This document shows, piece by piece, positions 1 through 7,992 of a stretch of 64,000 nucleotides of DNA (position 1 is its first letter; each line of letters begins with the position of its first letter). The notes beneath the pieces are model-generated. The model was given only the letters and a program-made list of their open reading frames with translations, ran no database searches and had not been told where the DNA came from. A program made the translations under genes and the position numbers. The DNA is from an uncultured Hyphomicrobiales bacterium (lineage in GTDB: Bacteria; Pseudomonadota; Alphaproteobacteria; Rhizobiales; Devosiaceae): positions 1 through 64,000 of the forward strand of contig CAIKKY010000015.1 of assembly GCA_903828145.1 (NCBI GenBank), written 5' to 3'.

Positions 1-513
1 GCCCCTGACCACCCGGCACTGACCCCAGTTCCGGGATCACCGGCAGACTGCCCTGCAGCCCGAGGAAAGCCTCCTCGAACAGGAGGGCAGGGGGAACGGA
101 AGGCTCCGTCCCCGGAACGCACCTCCCGGGCGTCCCAACGAGGGCATGACGGGATTTAGGCAGACGTGCCTTGACGGCGCCCCGAGGGGCGTCCACGTAA
201 CGGATAACCATGTGGTCCTCTTGTTGATGCAAGAGTTGAGCGCGTGGCCAGGTCGCTGCCGCGCCTGCAAGCGCGGTGGCGGCCGCCCCTCTGCAAAGGG
301 ACATTCGCCGATCTGGCCAATCCCCGCGACGCGGGAACACTCTCACTATATCGATGATTTACCCGTTGGCAAGTCCCGGAAATCTTCCACAGACATCGAC
401 GAAAGGGCGGCAGTAATCCACTGCGCTTTCACTCTGCGCCTTGACGCGATTTATCGACACCTTTAGCGCTGTTCTGGTTTTATTCCTTCAAACGTCGACT
501 GCGAGCGCTGAAC
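1..513. other. Region without a recognised gene
   Basis: The two ORFs in the track here (37..270 minus, 146..466 plus) show no domain, no convincing ribosome binding site and low-complexity arginine-rich composition, so I do not call them. The last part, AT-richer than the rest, presumably holds the promoter of the gene starting at 514. No tRNA-like or repeat structure was seen. Confidence 0.5.
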
Positions 514-1092
514 GTGACTACCTCCACTGAGATCAAGACAATCCAAGATTACATCTACGCCCTGCAGCAGAAGCCCGCGCCGGTGTTGCCCGACGAGGAC
601 CAAGACGCCTACCTGATGGTTCGGCATGACCTGCTGATGGAGTTGGCCCCGAACACCAGATACCAGGTCCGGTTGGCCGAGAACCTCGTCTACATTGAAT
701 GGGAGATTGACCGTCATCAGCGCCTGCTCGCGGCGGCCGTGAAGGCCGTTACGCGTCAGGGCGTGCAGCGCCAGCTTGAGGCGCTTAATGGTCTTCACAG
801 TAATGCCGAACGGAGGTCCGTCCGGGACCTTGAGACGATCACCAATTCTATCATTTCCGGAGACCCGGATCGGCGCCAGCAGGCGGCGCAGGTCCTCGAG
901 AGCTATGGGTACTCAGCCTCGGAGTTCGTCGCCTCCGCGTTTCGCGTTGACAACACGCATGTGCTCTATCACGAAGCCAAGATCGAAAGTCTGTTTATTC
1001 AGCGGCGCCAACTGAAGGCAGATTATGATGCGCTCAGGGCCAAGGCGCGCCCAGCGGACCACGTCATCGATGCCGAGGTTATCGTCGATTGA
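514..1092 (+). CDS. Unknown 192-aa helical protein, first of a coupled pair
   Basis: I do not recognise the family. The GTG start at 514 gives 192 residues, soluble, with no signal peptide or membrane segment. It is rich in charged and Leu/Ala/Gln residues, which suggests helices or coiled coil, especially around residues 60-90 and 150-180. It ends on TGA overlapping the TTG start of the next gene by 4 bases, so the two are probably translated together and may act as a complex (inference). The neighbourhood is accessory, with decayed genes downstream, which fits a horizontally acquired two-gene unit. Confidence 0.7.
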   Translation: MTTSTEIKTIQDYIYALQQKPAPVLPDEDQDAYLMVRHDLLMELAPNTRYQVRLAENLVYIEWEIDRHQRLLAAAVKAVTRQGVQRQLEALNGLHSNAERRSVRDLETITNSIISGDPDRRQQAAQVLESYGYSASEFVASAFRVDNTHVLYHEAKIESLFIQRRQLKADYDALRAKARPADHVIDAEVIVD

Positions 1093-1667
1093 CCAGTCAT
1101 TTGAAGCGCATCACCAATCGGCTCAACGCCCAAAAGAGCACTGGCCCCAAGACCGAGGCTGGCAAGTATCGGGCCGCGCGAAATGCGCTGCGTCATGGCA
1201 TGACAGCCACGCCGCCGCCCGGTAGCATTTCAGAAGTGTTCGCTGAAATCGCAGGCGACGATGCCAGCCTGCCGTTTCCGGGGGACAGCGATGATAAATT
1301 GCAGGTGGCGCTGCGCCTCGCCACCGCTGAGGTTCGGTTGCGGCAGGTGATCGATGCCGAACGACAAAAACTCGCAGAGGGCGGATTTGTCGGCCTATTG
1401 GATGATACCGTCGACCGCATCTTGGACCTCATCGATCCCGACGATCCACTTAATGGCCCGACAACCGAGCGTGACCTCAAGCAGGCTATGCGCCTCGTAA
1501 CTCGGGCGCAGAGGCTTGACCGGGTTGCCGGACGGCGCACCTATGCATTGATGTTGCGCTATCGTCAGGAAGCAATGCTATTGCGCAGCAGGGCACTGCG
1601 GAATTGGCTCGCCGAGAGTGAACGCACTGAAGGTATTTCGGGAGAACCCGAAACAAAGCCAAGTTAA
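1089..1667 (+). CDS. Unknown protein with N-terminal STGPKTEAGK / NALRHG motif
   Basis: This 192-aa protein starts at a TTG that overlaps the stop of the upstream gene. Residues 1-40 carry the signature NRLNAQKSTGPKTEAGK followed by NALRHGM. Many uncharacterised proteins of rhizobia, planctomycetes and other bacteria share this short motif (STGP+T..GK...NALKHG); I know of no assigned function. The rest is predicted helical, with many Arg and Leu residues (for example MRLVTRAQRLDRVAGRR). The positively charged N-terminus could bind nucleic acid, but that is speculation. The gene forms a tight two-gene unit with the 514..1092 gene. Confidence 0.75.
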   Translation: MTSHLKRITNRLNAQKSTGPKTEAGKYRAARNALRHGMTATPPPGSISEVFAEIAGDDASLPFPGDSDDKLQVALRLATAEVRLRQVIDAERQKLAEGGFVGLLDDTVDRILDLIDPDDPLNGPTTERDLKQAMRLVTRAQRLDRVAGRRTYALMLRYRQEAMLLRSRALRNWLAESERTEGISGEPETKPS

Positions 1668-1935
1668 GTAGTAGTAGCTATTTTTGCGGTTTTTGCAGTT
1701 CAGTCATAGAAGTCTGTCGGGATCACCAGCAACTGTCTACGCGCGGCGCGCCCGGCGCTCGCCTGATGCCCCGATTGGCGCGCCGTGGCTGATATGAGCG
1801 TGGCGCAGAGGGGCGCGACCACCGGCCGTGTCATCGACGCCAAATCCGAAATCAAGCGCGAGAGGTGCGGCGAGGTGAAAGTGGCCCGCGTGGCGCGATC
1901 CGTCATTCGGCGGTTTTCACCGATGGATTGTGTGA

Positions 1936-2277
1936 TGGACGCTGACCTTGGCAGCGCTCAGTGGGCATCGGTTGCTGTTCGAAAAATTCGATGAGCTGGA
2001 CAGTGGCGTTGTGGCCGGGCCCGGCACGGCGCTCACCTGGATGCTCGTCGAATTTGCACGCGCCCTGCCCAAGAGCCGTCGCCTGTCGGTGCTGATGCGC
2101 ATGGCCGCGCAGGTGCTGTTCTTCTGGGTCAAGCATGTCGACCGACTGCTGGGGCAGTCCCGACGGGCGCAGGAGGCGGCATCCTGCACTTATTTTTATG
2201 GGCGCTGGCGCGAGACGGCGGTCACGCCGCTCGACATCATCGCCCGCTATGGCGAGACCGGTTTCCGCCATCTGTGA
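1936..2277 (+). pseudogene. C-terminal remnant of a class I SAM methyltransferase-like gene
   Basis: The frame 1936-2277 encodes about 110 residues (LLFEKFDELDSGVVAGPG..., ending AASCTYFYGRW...). They resemble the C-terminal lobe of class I SAM-dependent methyltransferases, where an FDE..SG...GP..AL.W segment precedes a final AS..YF.G strand. The SAM-binding Rossmann motifs that should lie upstream are absent, and a TGA stops the frame at 1933. I therefore read it as a truncated gene. The match rests on remembered family patterns and is moderately uncertain; a short independent ORF is the alternative. Confidence 0.4.
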
Positions 2278-2303
2278 CCTTTTGGGCCGTCTCTGGCGCA
2301 GCG

Positions 2304-3074
2304 TTATCGCGGATCGAGCTTTCCGGCCCATTCCCGCACCGCGAGGTTGAGCAAGTCGAGGTTGTCGGGCAGGTTCCAGCGCAGGTGAAACGCTGGCGCG
2401 ATTGAGCGAAAGTCCGTGGCGATGGGCTTTATGGTCGGCCAACCGGCGCGGGAAAATGCCCGCAAAGCCCGATCCATATGGTAGGCGCTCGTGACGAGGA
2501 CCCAGGTCTCGCCCTTGGCCGGCGCGGCGATGGCGAGCGTAAGAGACGCGTTTTCTGCGGTGTTTCGCGATTGCGATTCCGTTTGAATGCGCCCCTCAGC
2601 AATGCCCTGCCAGACCAGGAAATCCTTCATGGCATCGGCCTCGGGTCGCGCCGGGCTCGCGGGAAAGACGTTTGCATCCCCGCCCGAGGCAATGAGGCGC
2701 GCCGCAGGGAACTGTCGCGCCAGCCATAGCGCCATCGTCAGGCGGTCGCCGGCGCTGTTGAGGTCCCACTGATCCGGGCCTGTGCCGCTGCGCGAGGTGA
2801 TGCCGCCGCCCAGAACAACGATGCCGTCCACATGGGCCGGCGGCGAAATGCCCTCGTAAGGCCGTTCGAGTGGCGCGAGGAGCATGGCCCCAAGGGGCAG
2901 GGTAGCGACCAGCACGAAGGCGCCCGCAGTCACCAGCGCAAGAACGGCGCCGATGCGCCGATGGCCGAACCAAATAAATGCGACGCCCGCGACGAGGGTT
3001 GTCAGCAGGATGACGTCGACCTTGGTGAGCCAGCCGACTACTTTTACCAGCAGAAACGCAGCATCGTTTATCAT
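2304..3074 (-). CDS. YdcF/SanA/ElyC-family (DUF218) membrane protein
   Basis: The protein has 256 residues. Two N-terminal hydrophobic segments (about residues 20-60) anchor a DUF218 domain starting near residue 80, with the hallmark DGIVVLGGG, then LIASGGDANV, ESQSRNTAENA and a serine/tyrosine strand LVTSAYHMDRA. ElyC/SanA/YdcF proteins act at the cell envelope in peptidoglycan or enterobacterial common antigen homeostasis. The exact reaction is not settled. An AGAGGG Shine-Dalgarno sits 6 bases before the ATG. The gene stands alone on the minus strand, converging on the methyltransferase remnant. Confidence 0.88.
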   Translation of the reverse strand: MINDAAFLLVKVVGWLTKVDVILLTTLVAGVAFIWFGHRRIGAVLALVTAGAFVLVATLPLGAMLLAPLERPYEGISPPAHVDGIVVLGGGITSRSGTGPDQWDLNSAGDRLTMALWLARQFPAARLIASGGDANVFPASPARPEADAMKDFLVWQGIAEGRIQTESQSRNTAENASLTLAIAAPAKGETWVLVTSAYHMDRALRAFSRAGWPTIKPIATDFRSIAPAFHLRWNLPDNLDLLNLAVREWAGKLDPR

Positions 3075-3249
3075 CGAGAGCCCTCTTCATTGGGTTGGGA
3101 CCCAGTGTCTGTGTCAGACGCTAGTGTTAGCGCTGCCGCGTATAGAGGCTAGAGAACTCTCATGGGGCTTTGCGGAGCCGCGCAGCCGAGCACTTAAGCC
3201 GGAGTGGTGGTAAGTGGGCAATCTTCTTCTTAAGGCCGTAGGGATTTAG

Positions 3250-3510
3250 GTGCTCATTGGATCGGCGGGCGAAGCCTCGGCCCACCCTCACATCTTTGTC
3301 GATGCCACGACGACGGTCGTCTTTGATGATCAGGGCAGGTTTTTATCGATCGAGAACGTCTGGACGCTCGATGAAGCGTTCTTCATTTGGCAGATACATG
3401 GTCCCGACATCAACGGTGACGGCCAGACGGCTTCTGCTGAGATGCAGGACCCGGCGTAGGAAAACGTCGGGGGCTTGACTGAGTATATTTGCTATTCCTC
3501 GGCCGGTGAG
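3250..3510 (+). pseudogene. DUF1007 family gene, truncated and interrupted by an in-frame TAG
   Basis: From a GTG at 3250 the frame encodes an N-terminus typical of DUF1007 periplasmic proteins: AHPHIFVDA, then VVFDDQGRF, NVWTLDEAF and a DINGDG calcium-loop-like stretch. A TAG at 3457-3459 ends the ORF after 69 residues. The same frame then continues with ENVGGLTEY, the expected next block of the family. Similarity fades after about 3510, so most of the roughly 200-aa protein is missing. DUF1007 proteins often accompany nickel/cobalt or zinc transport genes; none is nearby. This is a fossil with both a nonsense codon and a 3' deletion. Confidence 0.7.
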
Positions 3511-3671
3511 GGGCCGGCTCGATACCAATTACCTGTTATGGGGTGTATCCAAGTTCACGCAAAAGTCCTTATGTCCCCTTTCGGACACAGATGTTCTAAA
3601 AGCGTAATCCAGCGGCTGCGCTGAAAAGCCCACTATGCTATGAAAGTCATGCATGAACAAAAGGTGTCAGC

Positions 3672-4358
3672 ATGATCCGTTCGTCTTTGATTGCCCTCGC
3701 GGCCGTAACCGTCTTCGCCGCACCCGTTATGGCGGCTGATCTTCTCGTAGCCGAGCCCGCTTCGCAGCCTGCGATGAGCTCGAGCGAATGGTATCTGAGC
3801 CTGCACGTTGGTGGCGTGTCGATTGCGCCAGTAGAGACAACCTTTGTTTATGGCGGTCCCAATACGGGTGACGTTTCCTCTGACTATGGCTACCGCCTCG
3901 GTGGCGCCGTCGGCGTTGAGTTGTCTGACAATGTGGCGATTGAAGGCGAGCTTTCTTATGCGACAGTCAATCTGTCGGAATTTGACTACGGCGTGGGAAC
4001 GGATTCCGTTGAAGGGACCGCGGCCACGACCTCGTTGATGGCTAATTTTGTGCTTGGTACTGACATGGGCGGTCTCCGTCCCTACGTTGGCGTCGGTGCG
4101 GGCGCCGTGAATGTATCTCTCGACATTCCTGAATTGGTGTTTGGCGGTGGAGATGCACTTAACGATAATGACTGGACCTGGGGCGCTCAGGTGTTTGCTG
4201 GGCTGGAAGTGCCAGTGGGCGAGAATGTCTATCTCGGCGCCCGGTATCGTTTCCAGTGGATCGGGGACACTTCGTTCAATGACGATAACAGCGACCCGGT
4301 TTCGCTTGGTACAATTGATGCCCAGTCGGCTGAATTGACCCTGCGTTTCTCGTTGTAA
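3672..4358 (+). CDS. Outer membrane beta-barrel protein (Omp25/31-like)
   Basis: The protein has 228 residues, with a signal peptide (MIRSSLIALAAVTVF...) cleaved after about residue 21 (MAADLL). The mature part alternates hydrophobic and polar residues as in an 8-stranded barrel: EWYLSLHVGG, GYRLGGAVGVEL, LRPYVGVGAGAV, YLGARYRFQW, and a last strand ELTLRFSL. This matches the OmpA-like outer membrane beta-barrel domain common in rhizobial porin-family proteins. AAGGTGTCAGC before the ATG is a weak ribosome binding site. A strong terminator follows directly, so it is transcribed as a single gene. Confidence 0.85.
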   Translation: MIRSSLIALAAVTVFAAPVMAADLLVAEPASQPAMSSSEWYLSLHVGGVSIAPVETTFVYGGPNTGDVSSDYGYRLGGAVGVELSDNVAIEGELSYATVNLSEFDYGVGTDSVEGTAATTSLMANFVLGTDMGGLRPYVGVGAGAVNVSLDIPELVFGGGDALNDNDWTWGAQVFAGLEVPVGENVYLGARYRFQWIGDTSFNDDNSDPVSLGTIDAQSAELTLRFSL

Positions 4359-4382
4359 TCTCGGTCAATTCCGAGCGTTTTC

Positions 4383-4421
4383 AGAGGTGCGGCATCTCAC
4401 GGTGCCGCGCCTCTTTTATTT
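4383..4421 (+). terminator. Rho-independent terminator of the beta-barrel gene
   Basis: An 11-bp stem GAGGTGCGGCA / TGCCGCGCCTC (one G-T wobble), extended by A-T at its base, is followed by TTTTATTT. It lies 25 bases after the stop codon of the outer membrane protein gene. Confidence 0.85.
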
Positions 4422-4460
4422 ACGGGCAGAACCAAACATCGGCGCAACAGGAAGGCTCTG

Positions 4461-4619
4461 ATGCAACGTGGTTCTGATGTCGAAAACAGCGGAATTATTC
4501 CAGGCAGTTGCGTAATCATACAGAGCAGCCTTGGTGCCAGCCATCACGCCCTCACCGCCATGTTGGGGGAGGAAAAGCGTGCTGATCTCAGATCAAAGAT
4601 ACAAAGGGGGTTCGAATGA
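4461..4619 (+). CDS. Possible 52-aa leader-type protein coupled to the next gene
   Basis: This ORF is too short for the supplied track. ATG at 4461 is preceded by AGGAAGG with 5-base spacing, and its TGA (4617-4619) overlaps the ATG of the 4616 gene in an ATGA arrangement. The product (MQRGSDVENSGII... to ...SKIQRGFE) has no signal peptide or recognisable domain. The good ribosome binding site and coupled end argue for translation, perhaps mainly to couple the downstream secreted protein. Without conservation data this stays tentative. Confidence 0.4.
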   Translation: MQRGSDVENSGIIPGSCVIIQSSLGASHHALTAMLGEEKRADLRSKIQRGFE

Positions 4620-5020
4620 AGGCGTTTGTCGCTACACTTGCAGGGTCATTGGTTGCGGGTTTTAGCTTTAATGCCTTGGCAGTGCCGCCATGTGAGATCC
4701 CGGTAGAGCCAAAATCCAGCCTGACGTTCATGATTGGTATCGCTGCTGAGTTCGGCGGCAGCAAGGACGATCAGACCGTTGGCATCACGGCTAAGGTGCT
4801 TTCAACAAACAAACCGAACAGCGTGGTGTTTGGTGGCGGCGTGACGTTCTTTCCGTGGGCGAAGGATGAGCAGCTCGGCCTCGACGTGAGCGGTGGTCTC
4901 CTGCTCAACAACCTGGCGCTGCTTGGTGGCTATGATCTGCTGCGCCAGCAGTTGCAGGTTAGCGGTGGCTGGGCACCGACCATGGATAGTATCCCGAGCA
5001 AGTTGTTCTCTATCTGCTAG
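4616..5020 (+). CDS. Small secreted protein of unknown function
   Basis: The protein has 134 residues. A clear signal peptide (MKAFVATLAGSLVAGFSFNALA) precedes a mature part of about 112 residues with glycine-rich amphipathic strands (FMIGIAAEFGG, VVFGGGVTFFPW, LGLDVSGGLLLNNLALLGGYDL) reminiscent of a small beta-barrel or beta-sandwich. A conserved-looking Cys lies near the new N-terminus (PPCEIP) and another is the last residue. I do not recognise the family. GGGGGTTCGA precedes the ATG. Confidence 0.6.
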   Translation: MKAFVATLAGSLVAGFSFNALAVPPCEIPVEPKSSLTFMIGIAAEFGGSKDDQTVGITAKVLSTNKPNSVVFGGGVTFFPWAKDEQLGLDVSGGLLLNNLALLGGYDLLRQQLQVSGGWAPTMDSIPSKLFSIC

Positions 5021-5084
5021 TTTGGCCAAATGCCCTTCGCCAACCAATGATTGGGCAGGAACCACGCCAGATCGTGGGGACGCA

Positions 5085-5372
5085 ATGAAGACGCGCCGCA
5101 TTGTCCGCCTCCACACCCAGCCAGATGATTTCGATCCTGCGATCTGGCGGCAGGTCGAGGGGCCGCAGACCATCACGCTCAGTGTTCTCCACGCCGTCAT
5201 CCAGTCCGTGATGGGTTTCGAGGACCATCATCTCTTCCAGTTCGAGGTCGAAGATCAACGGTACGGTATTCCCCATCCTGGATGGGATGATGGCGTGGGC
5301 GATGCTCGAAACACCTGGCTCAAAGCCCTTATTGCGCGCGGTATGACCCTGTTCAGGTCCACCTATGACTGA
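5085..5372 (+). pseudogene. Truncated pRiA4b ORF-3 family gene
   Basis: ATG at 5085, not the longer ORF start, begins MKTRRIVRLHTQPDDFDPAIWRQV and continues with ITLSVLHAVIQSVMGFEDHHLFQFEV, the N-terminal signature of the plasmid pRiA4b ORF-3-like family (PF07929). The frame stops with TGA after FRSTYD, where intact members read on into a ...YDFGD.W motif. Beyond the stop the same frame gives INPEELNPRKIR, which resembles the C-terminal part, so an internal deletion is likely. Intact members are about 170-200 residues; this one has 95. Their function is unknown and they often sit on mobile DNA. Confidence 0.65.
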
Positions 5373-5537
5373 ACTGCTCCGATCAACCCGGAGGAGCTCA
5401 ATCCGCGCAAAATCAGGACGTGGCTAGGGTTTGGATTAGTGGGTGAAAATATGGGCAAAGAAATTCGTTCAATTTGACGTGTGTCAACGTGCTCTTCGGG
5501 ACATCGCATATCCTAAACACTAGTGAGGGACATTCAA

Positions 5538-6041
5538 ATGACCGTAGCACGACTGTTGATTACGTCTTGTTTCTTGGCTTCCCTGGCCACGCCCGCCGTC
5601 CCGGCAGGGGCGCCAGAGATACTCTACAATAATGCTCCATGGGTGGTGTTCAGGATCGCAGATGCCCAGCGACCGGTCTGTATGGCCCAGGTGCCGCTTG
5701 AGGCAGGAAAGCTGTTCCAGTTTGTCGGCTTTGGGAAAATGAATGCTGTGATCAGCGCCCAGGCGCCTGAGTGGGTGTTTAGCAAGCACCAGGCCCTGGT
5801 GAGGTTCAGTGCCGATGGTACTTCGTTCGCTTTGGGCGGCGCCCACTACGATCAGACCATGATCATGCTACCAGGTCCGGTCGACGCGCTCTACTCGGTT
5901 ATGAGGTCGATCAATGACGCAGACGAGCTAAGCGTCTCCGACGAGAACAGCAAGCTGCTGGGAACTTTTCCCATCACCGGAATGGCCGAAGCCCTTCGGC
6001 TCTGGAAAGACTGCACAGATAAGCTTTCGGCAGGCGACTGA
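5538..6041 (+). CDS. Secreted protein of unknown function
   Basis: I chose ATG at 5538 over the GTG at 5523 because GAGGGA lies 8 bases upstream and a signal peptide (MTVARLLITSCFLASLATPAVPAG) then starts at residue 1. The mature protein (about 143 residues) has two cysteines, RPVCMAQ and WKDCTDK, that could form a disulfide. Its general strand pattern (WVVFRI...FSADGTSFALGG...) recalls small periplasmic proteins such as the IalB-like or DUF-type secreted proteins of alphaproteobacteria. No firm family is assigned. The gene at 8652 has a similar layout. Confidence 0.65.
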   Translation: MTVARLLITSCFLASLATPAVPAGAPEILYNNAPWVVFRIADAQRPVCMAQVPLEAGKLFQFVGFGKMNAVISAQAPEWVFSKHQALVRFSADGTSFALGGAHYDQTMIMLPGPVDALYSVMRSINDADELSVSDENSKLLGTFPITGMAEALRLWKDCTDKLSAGD

Positions 6042-6196
6042 ACCAACGAGGCCCGCTCCTTCGCAGCGTCAGGCAGGACCTTGGGCGGAAACGCTTGGTG
6101 CCTTTGTGATTGTCTTCTCCACAAATTCGGCCTGGCTCGGACATGCCGTGGTCGACGGAAATCAAGATCGTCCGAACCATCATAGGGAGGCGAGCG

Positions 6197-7285
6197 ATGA
6201 GACTTGTGGGCGGCGTTGCCATCTTGGTCTTCCTGTTTTTCTCCCAAATGGTTCTGGCGCAGGCGGACCCGGTGCAACCCGCACTTGAGGCCATTCAAGC
6301 CAGAGACTATGCGCGGGCGGCAACACTCCTTGAGCCGCTGGCAAGAGGGGGTAACCCCGGTGCGCAGCAGTTGCTTGCGGGCCTCTACGAGAATGGACTG
6401 GGAGTGCCGCGCAATCTGGCGACGGCAGCGTCCTGGTACGAAGAGTCGGCTAGGCTAGGGCTCGCCTTCGGCCAACTCATGATTGGCGATATGCTGATGG
6501 TTGGAGCGGGCGTGGCTCGAGACCCGGACAAGGCACTTGAGTGGTATCGAAGGGCGGCAGAGCAGGGCTACGCGGAGGCCGAGTTCCGGGTTGCAATGCT
6601 TCTGCACGAAGGCGAGGTGATTGGGGGACCGTACACATCGCGCTCGCCAGCAGAAGACCTTCTCGAAGCGATTTCATGGTATAAGAAGGCCTCTGCGCAT
6701 GGCGTAGAACGCGCATTGCTGCGTCTTAACGCGATCGTGCCCAACGAGATTTGGGGCGGCGATGCGGTCGATGCTTTTACACTGGTTGAGGCCAGAGCAG
6801 CGGTAATCGCCGCAACGAGCAGCAGGGCATTGGAGGGCAAACCGATCAAACTTGCCTATCTGCCGCTTGGTGCAGGGATCATGGTCAGTCCGGGCTGGGA
6901 TCCTGAACACGCAGGTGACGTGGCGGAGCTGGCCGCGCTGTTTGTCTCCAAGGCTCAAGACAAGCTCAAGTCGGCCGAGCACGCCTATTTGCCCAAAGAC
7001 CTCCTAGTGGTATCCGCCGGCAAGTGCGAGCCCGATGCAAAAGCGCTGACGAGCCTGTTCGTCGATGACGTTTTGTTAAATTCGAGCGCCGACCCGTCAA
7101 AAAGCGCCTGGTTTGGCGCAATCGAGGGAGACCATATCGTCATTGGAACCTCCTATTCTGACATCGACGAATACTATGGCCTCATTACCTTCTACGCCCA
7201 TGCCTACTATGGCATCTGGAGGGAAGGCTCCGCAGAGCTGTGGAACCCAACCCGCAGCTGCTCAATCACGCTCAGCGCTCATTAG
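6197..7285 (+). CDS. Secreted Sel1-repeat protein
   Basis: ATG at 6197 is preferred over the ORF start at 6110 because GGGAGG lies 6 bases upstream and a signal peptide (MRLVGGVAILVFLFFSQMVLAQA) follows. The 362-aa product has three to four Sel1-like repeats in its first 170 residues (AQQLLAGLYENGLGVPRN, WYEESARLG, WYRRAAEQGYAEAEFR, WYKKASAHGVE). The C-terminal half, about 180 residues, I do not recognise; it has two cysteines (GKCEPD, RSCSIT). Sel1 proteins act as periplasmic or cell-surface interaction scaffolds. The partner is unknown. Confidence 0.8.
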   Translation: MRLVGGVAILVFLFFSQMVLAQADPVQPALEAIQARDYARAATLLEPLARGGNPGAQQLLAGLYENGLGVPRNLATAASWYEESARLGLAFGQLMIGDMLMVGAGVARDPDKALEWYRRAAEQGYAEAEFRVAMLLHEGEVIGGPYTSRSPAEDLLEAISWYKKASAHGVERALLRLNAIVPNEIWGGDAVDAFTLVEARAAVIAATSSRALEGKPIKLAYLPLGAGIMVSPGWDPEHAGDVAELAALFVSKAQDKLKSAEHAYLPKDLLVVSAGKCEPDAKALTSLFVDDVLLNSSADPSKSAWFGAIEGDHIVIGTSYSDIDEYYGLITFYAHAYYGIWREGSAELWNPTRSCSITLSAH

Positions 7286-7335
7286 TGGATCGTGGTCCAC
7301 TCGGCCCGACGCCCAAAGAGGGGACGTGCTCCTCA

Positions 7336-7455
7336 AAAACCGAGGGAACCTGGGGCTCAGGTCAATCCCAAAAGGGTCAAGTTGGTCCCGGCTATTGCGC
7401 GGAAGCCCGTAAAAGAGCACCCCGTAAAACCGGAAGGAACCTGGAGCTAGGGTCA
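7336..7455 (+). repeat. Imperfect 29-30 bp direct repeat, two copies
   Basis: Copy 1 (7336-7364) and copy 2 (7426-7455) share the pattern AAAACCG..GGAACCTGG.GCT..GGTCA and are 90 bp apart in the spacer after the Sel1 gene. The function is unknown. They could be remnants of a regulatory or mobile-element end. Confidence 0.5.
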
Positions 7456-7507
7456 CAGCCAATCGATGCTCTCTACCTGCGGCAGAGTCTCGGGCTCGGC
7501 AAGCTGA

Positions 7508-7855
7508 CTAGCCCGGCGTGCCTTCAGCGTGGGACCGCTCTGCCGCAAGCTCGAGGATCAGCCGGCCGCAGGCTGTCCGATCCGGCAGGCCGTCGGCAAG
7601 GCGCGGCACGCGCGCGATCACCTGCACGACACGCGGGGCGGCCCAGGCACCGATTTTCTGGCGGCAGAGGCTCCGCGTCAGCGCTTTCAACTGGGCCAGA
7701 TTGTAGCCCTCTTCGATGACCACGAAGGCGAAAAGCTCGTCCGCTGCGCCGGACTTGGGGTTTTTGAACAGGACCGCGTCGCTGATCCCGTCGAGGGCTG
7801 CAAGTGCGGCCTCGAGCGCCAGCAGATCTACCGTATGACCATCGAGCACCGCTGC
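7508..7855 (-). pseudogene. C-terminal fragment of an acyl-CoA synthetase / AMP-binding enzyme
   Basis: On the minus strand, residues from VLDGHTVDLLALEAAL through DELFAFVVIEEG to AAPRVVQVIARVPRLADG and PDR match the layout of the C-terminal AMP-binding domain (PF13193): an L..LE..L strand, an F.V strand, then a P..V....+PR...G..DR end. The large N-terminal adenylation domain is missing. The catalytic lysine that normally follows RL.DGK appears replaced (ADGLPDR). The ORF is open further upstream to 7999, but that part shows no homology and overlaps the promoter of the divergent pentapeptide gene. Confidence 0.45.
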
Positions 7856-7992
7856 GTGAGGCGGGGCCGCCTGTGGGCAAGGACCGCATGAGCCGATGGC
7901 GGCTGTGCCACAGTGGCCAAGGTTCCCTGTCCCCCATGCAATCTTCACCGCGGCGCGGTTTGCGCTAAGATGATCGCGAAGGAGAATCCATA

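Noticed and set aside
146-466. 106-aa plus-strand ORF near the window start
   Set aside because: No domain, no ribosome binding site, unusual composition; overlaps another spurious ORF on the other strand.
1903-2442. 179-aa minus-strand ORF
   Set aside because: Runs antisense to the methyltransferase remnant and into the YdcF-like gene; Gln/Arg/His-rich shadow.
4600-4620. GGGGGTTCGAATGA resembling a tRNA T-loop
   Set aside because: No acceptor, anticodon or D-arm around it; it is the start region of the 4616 gene.
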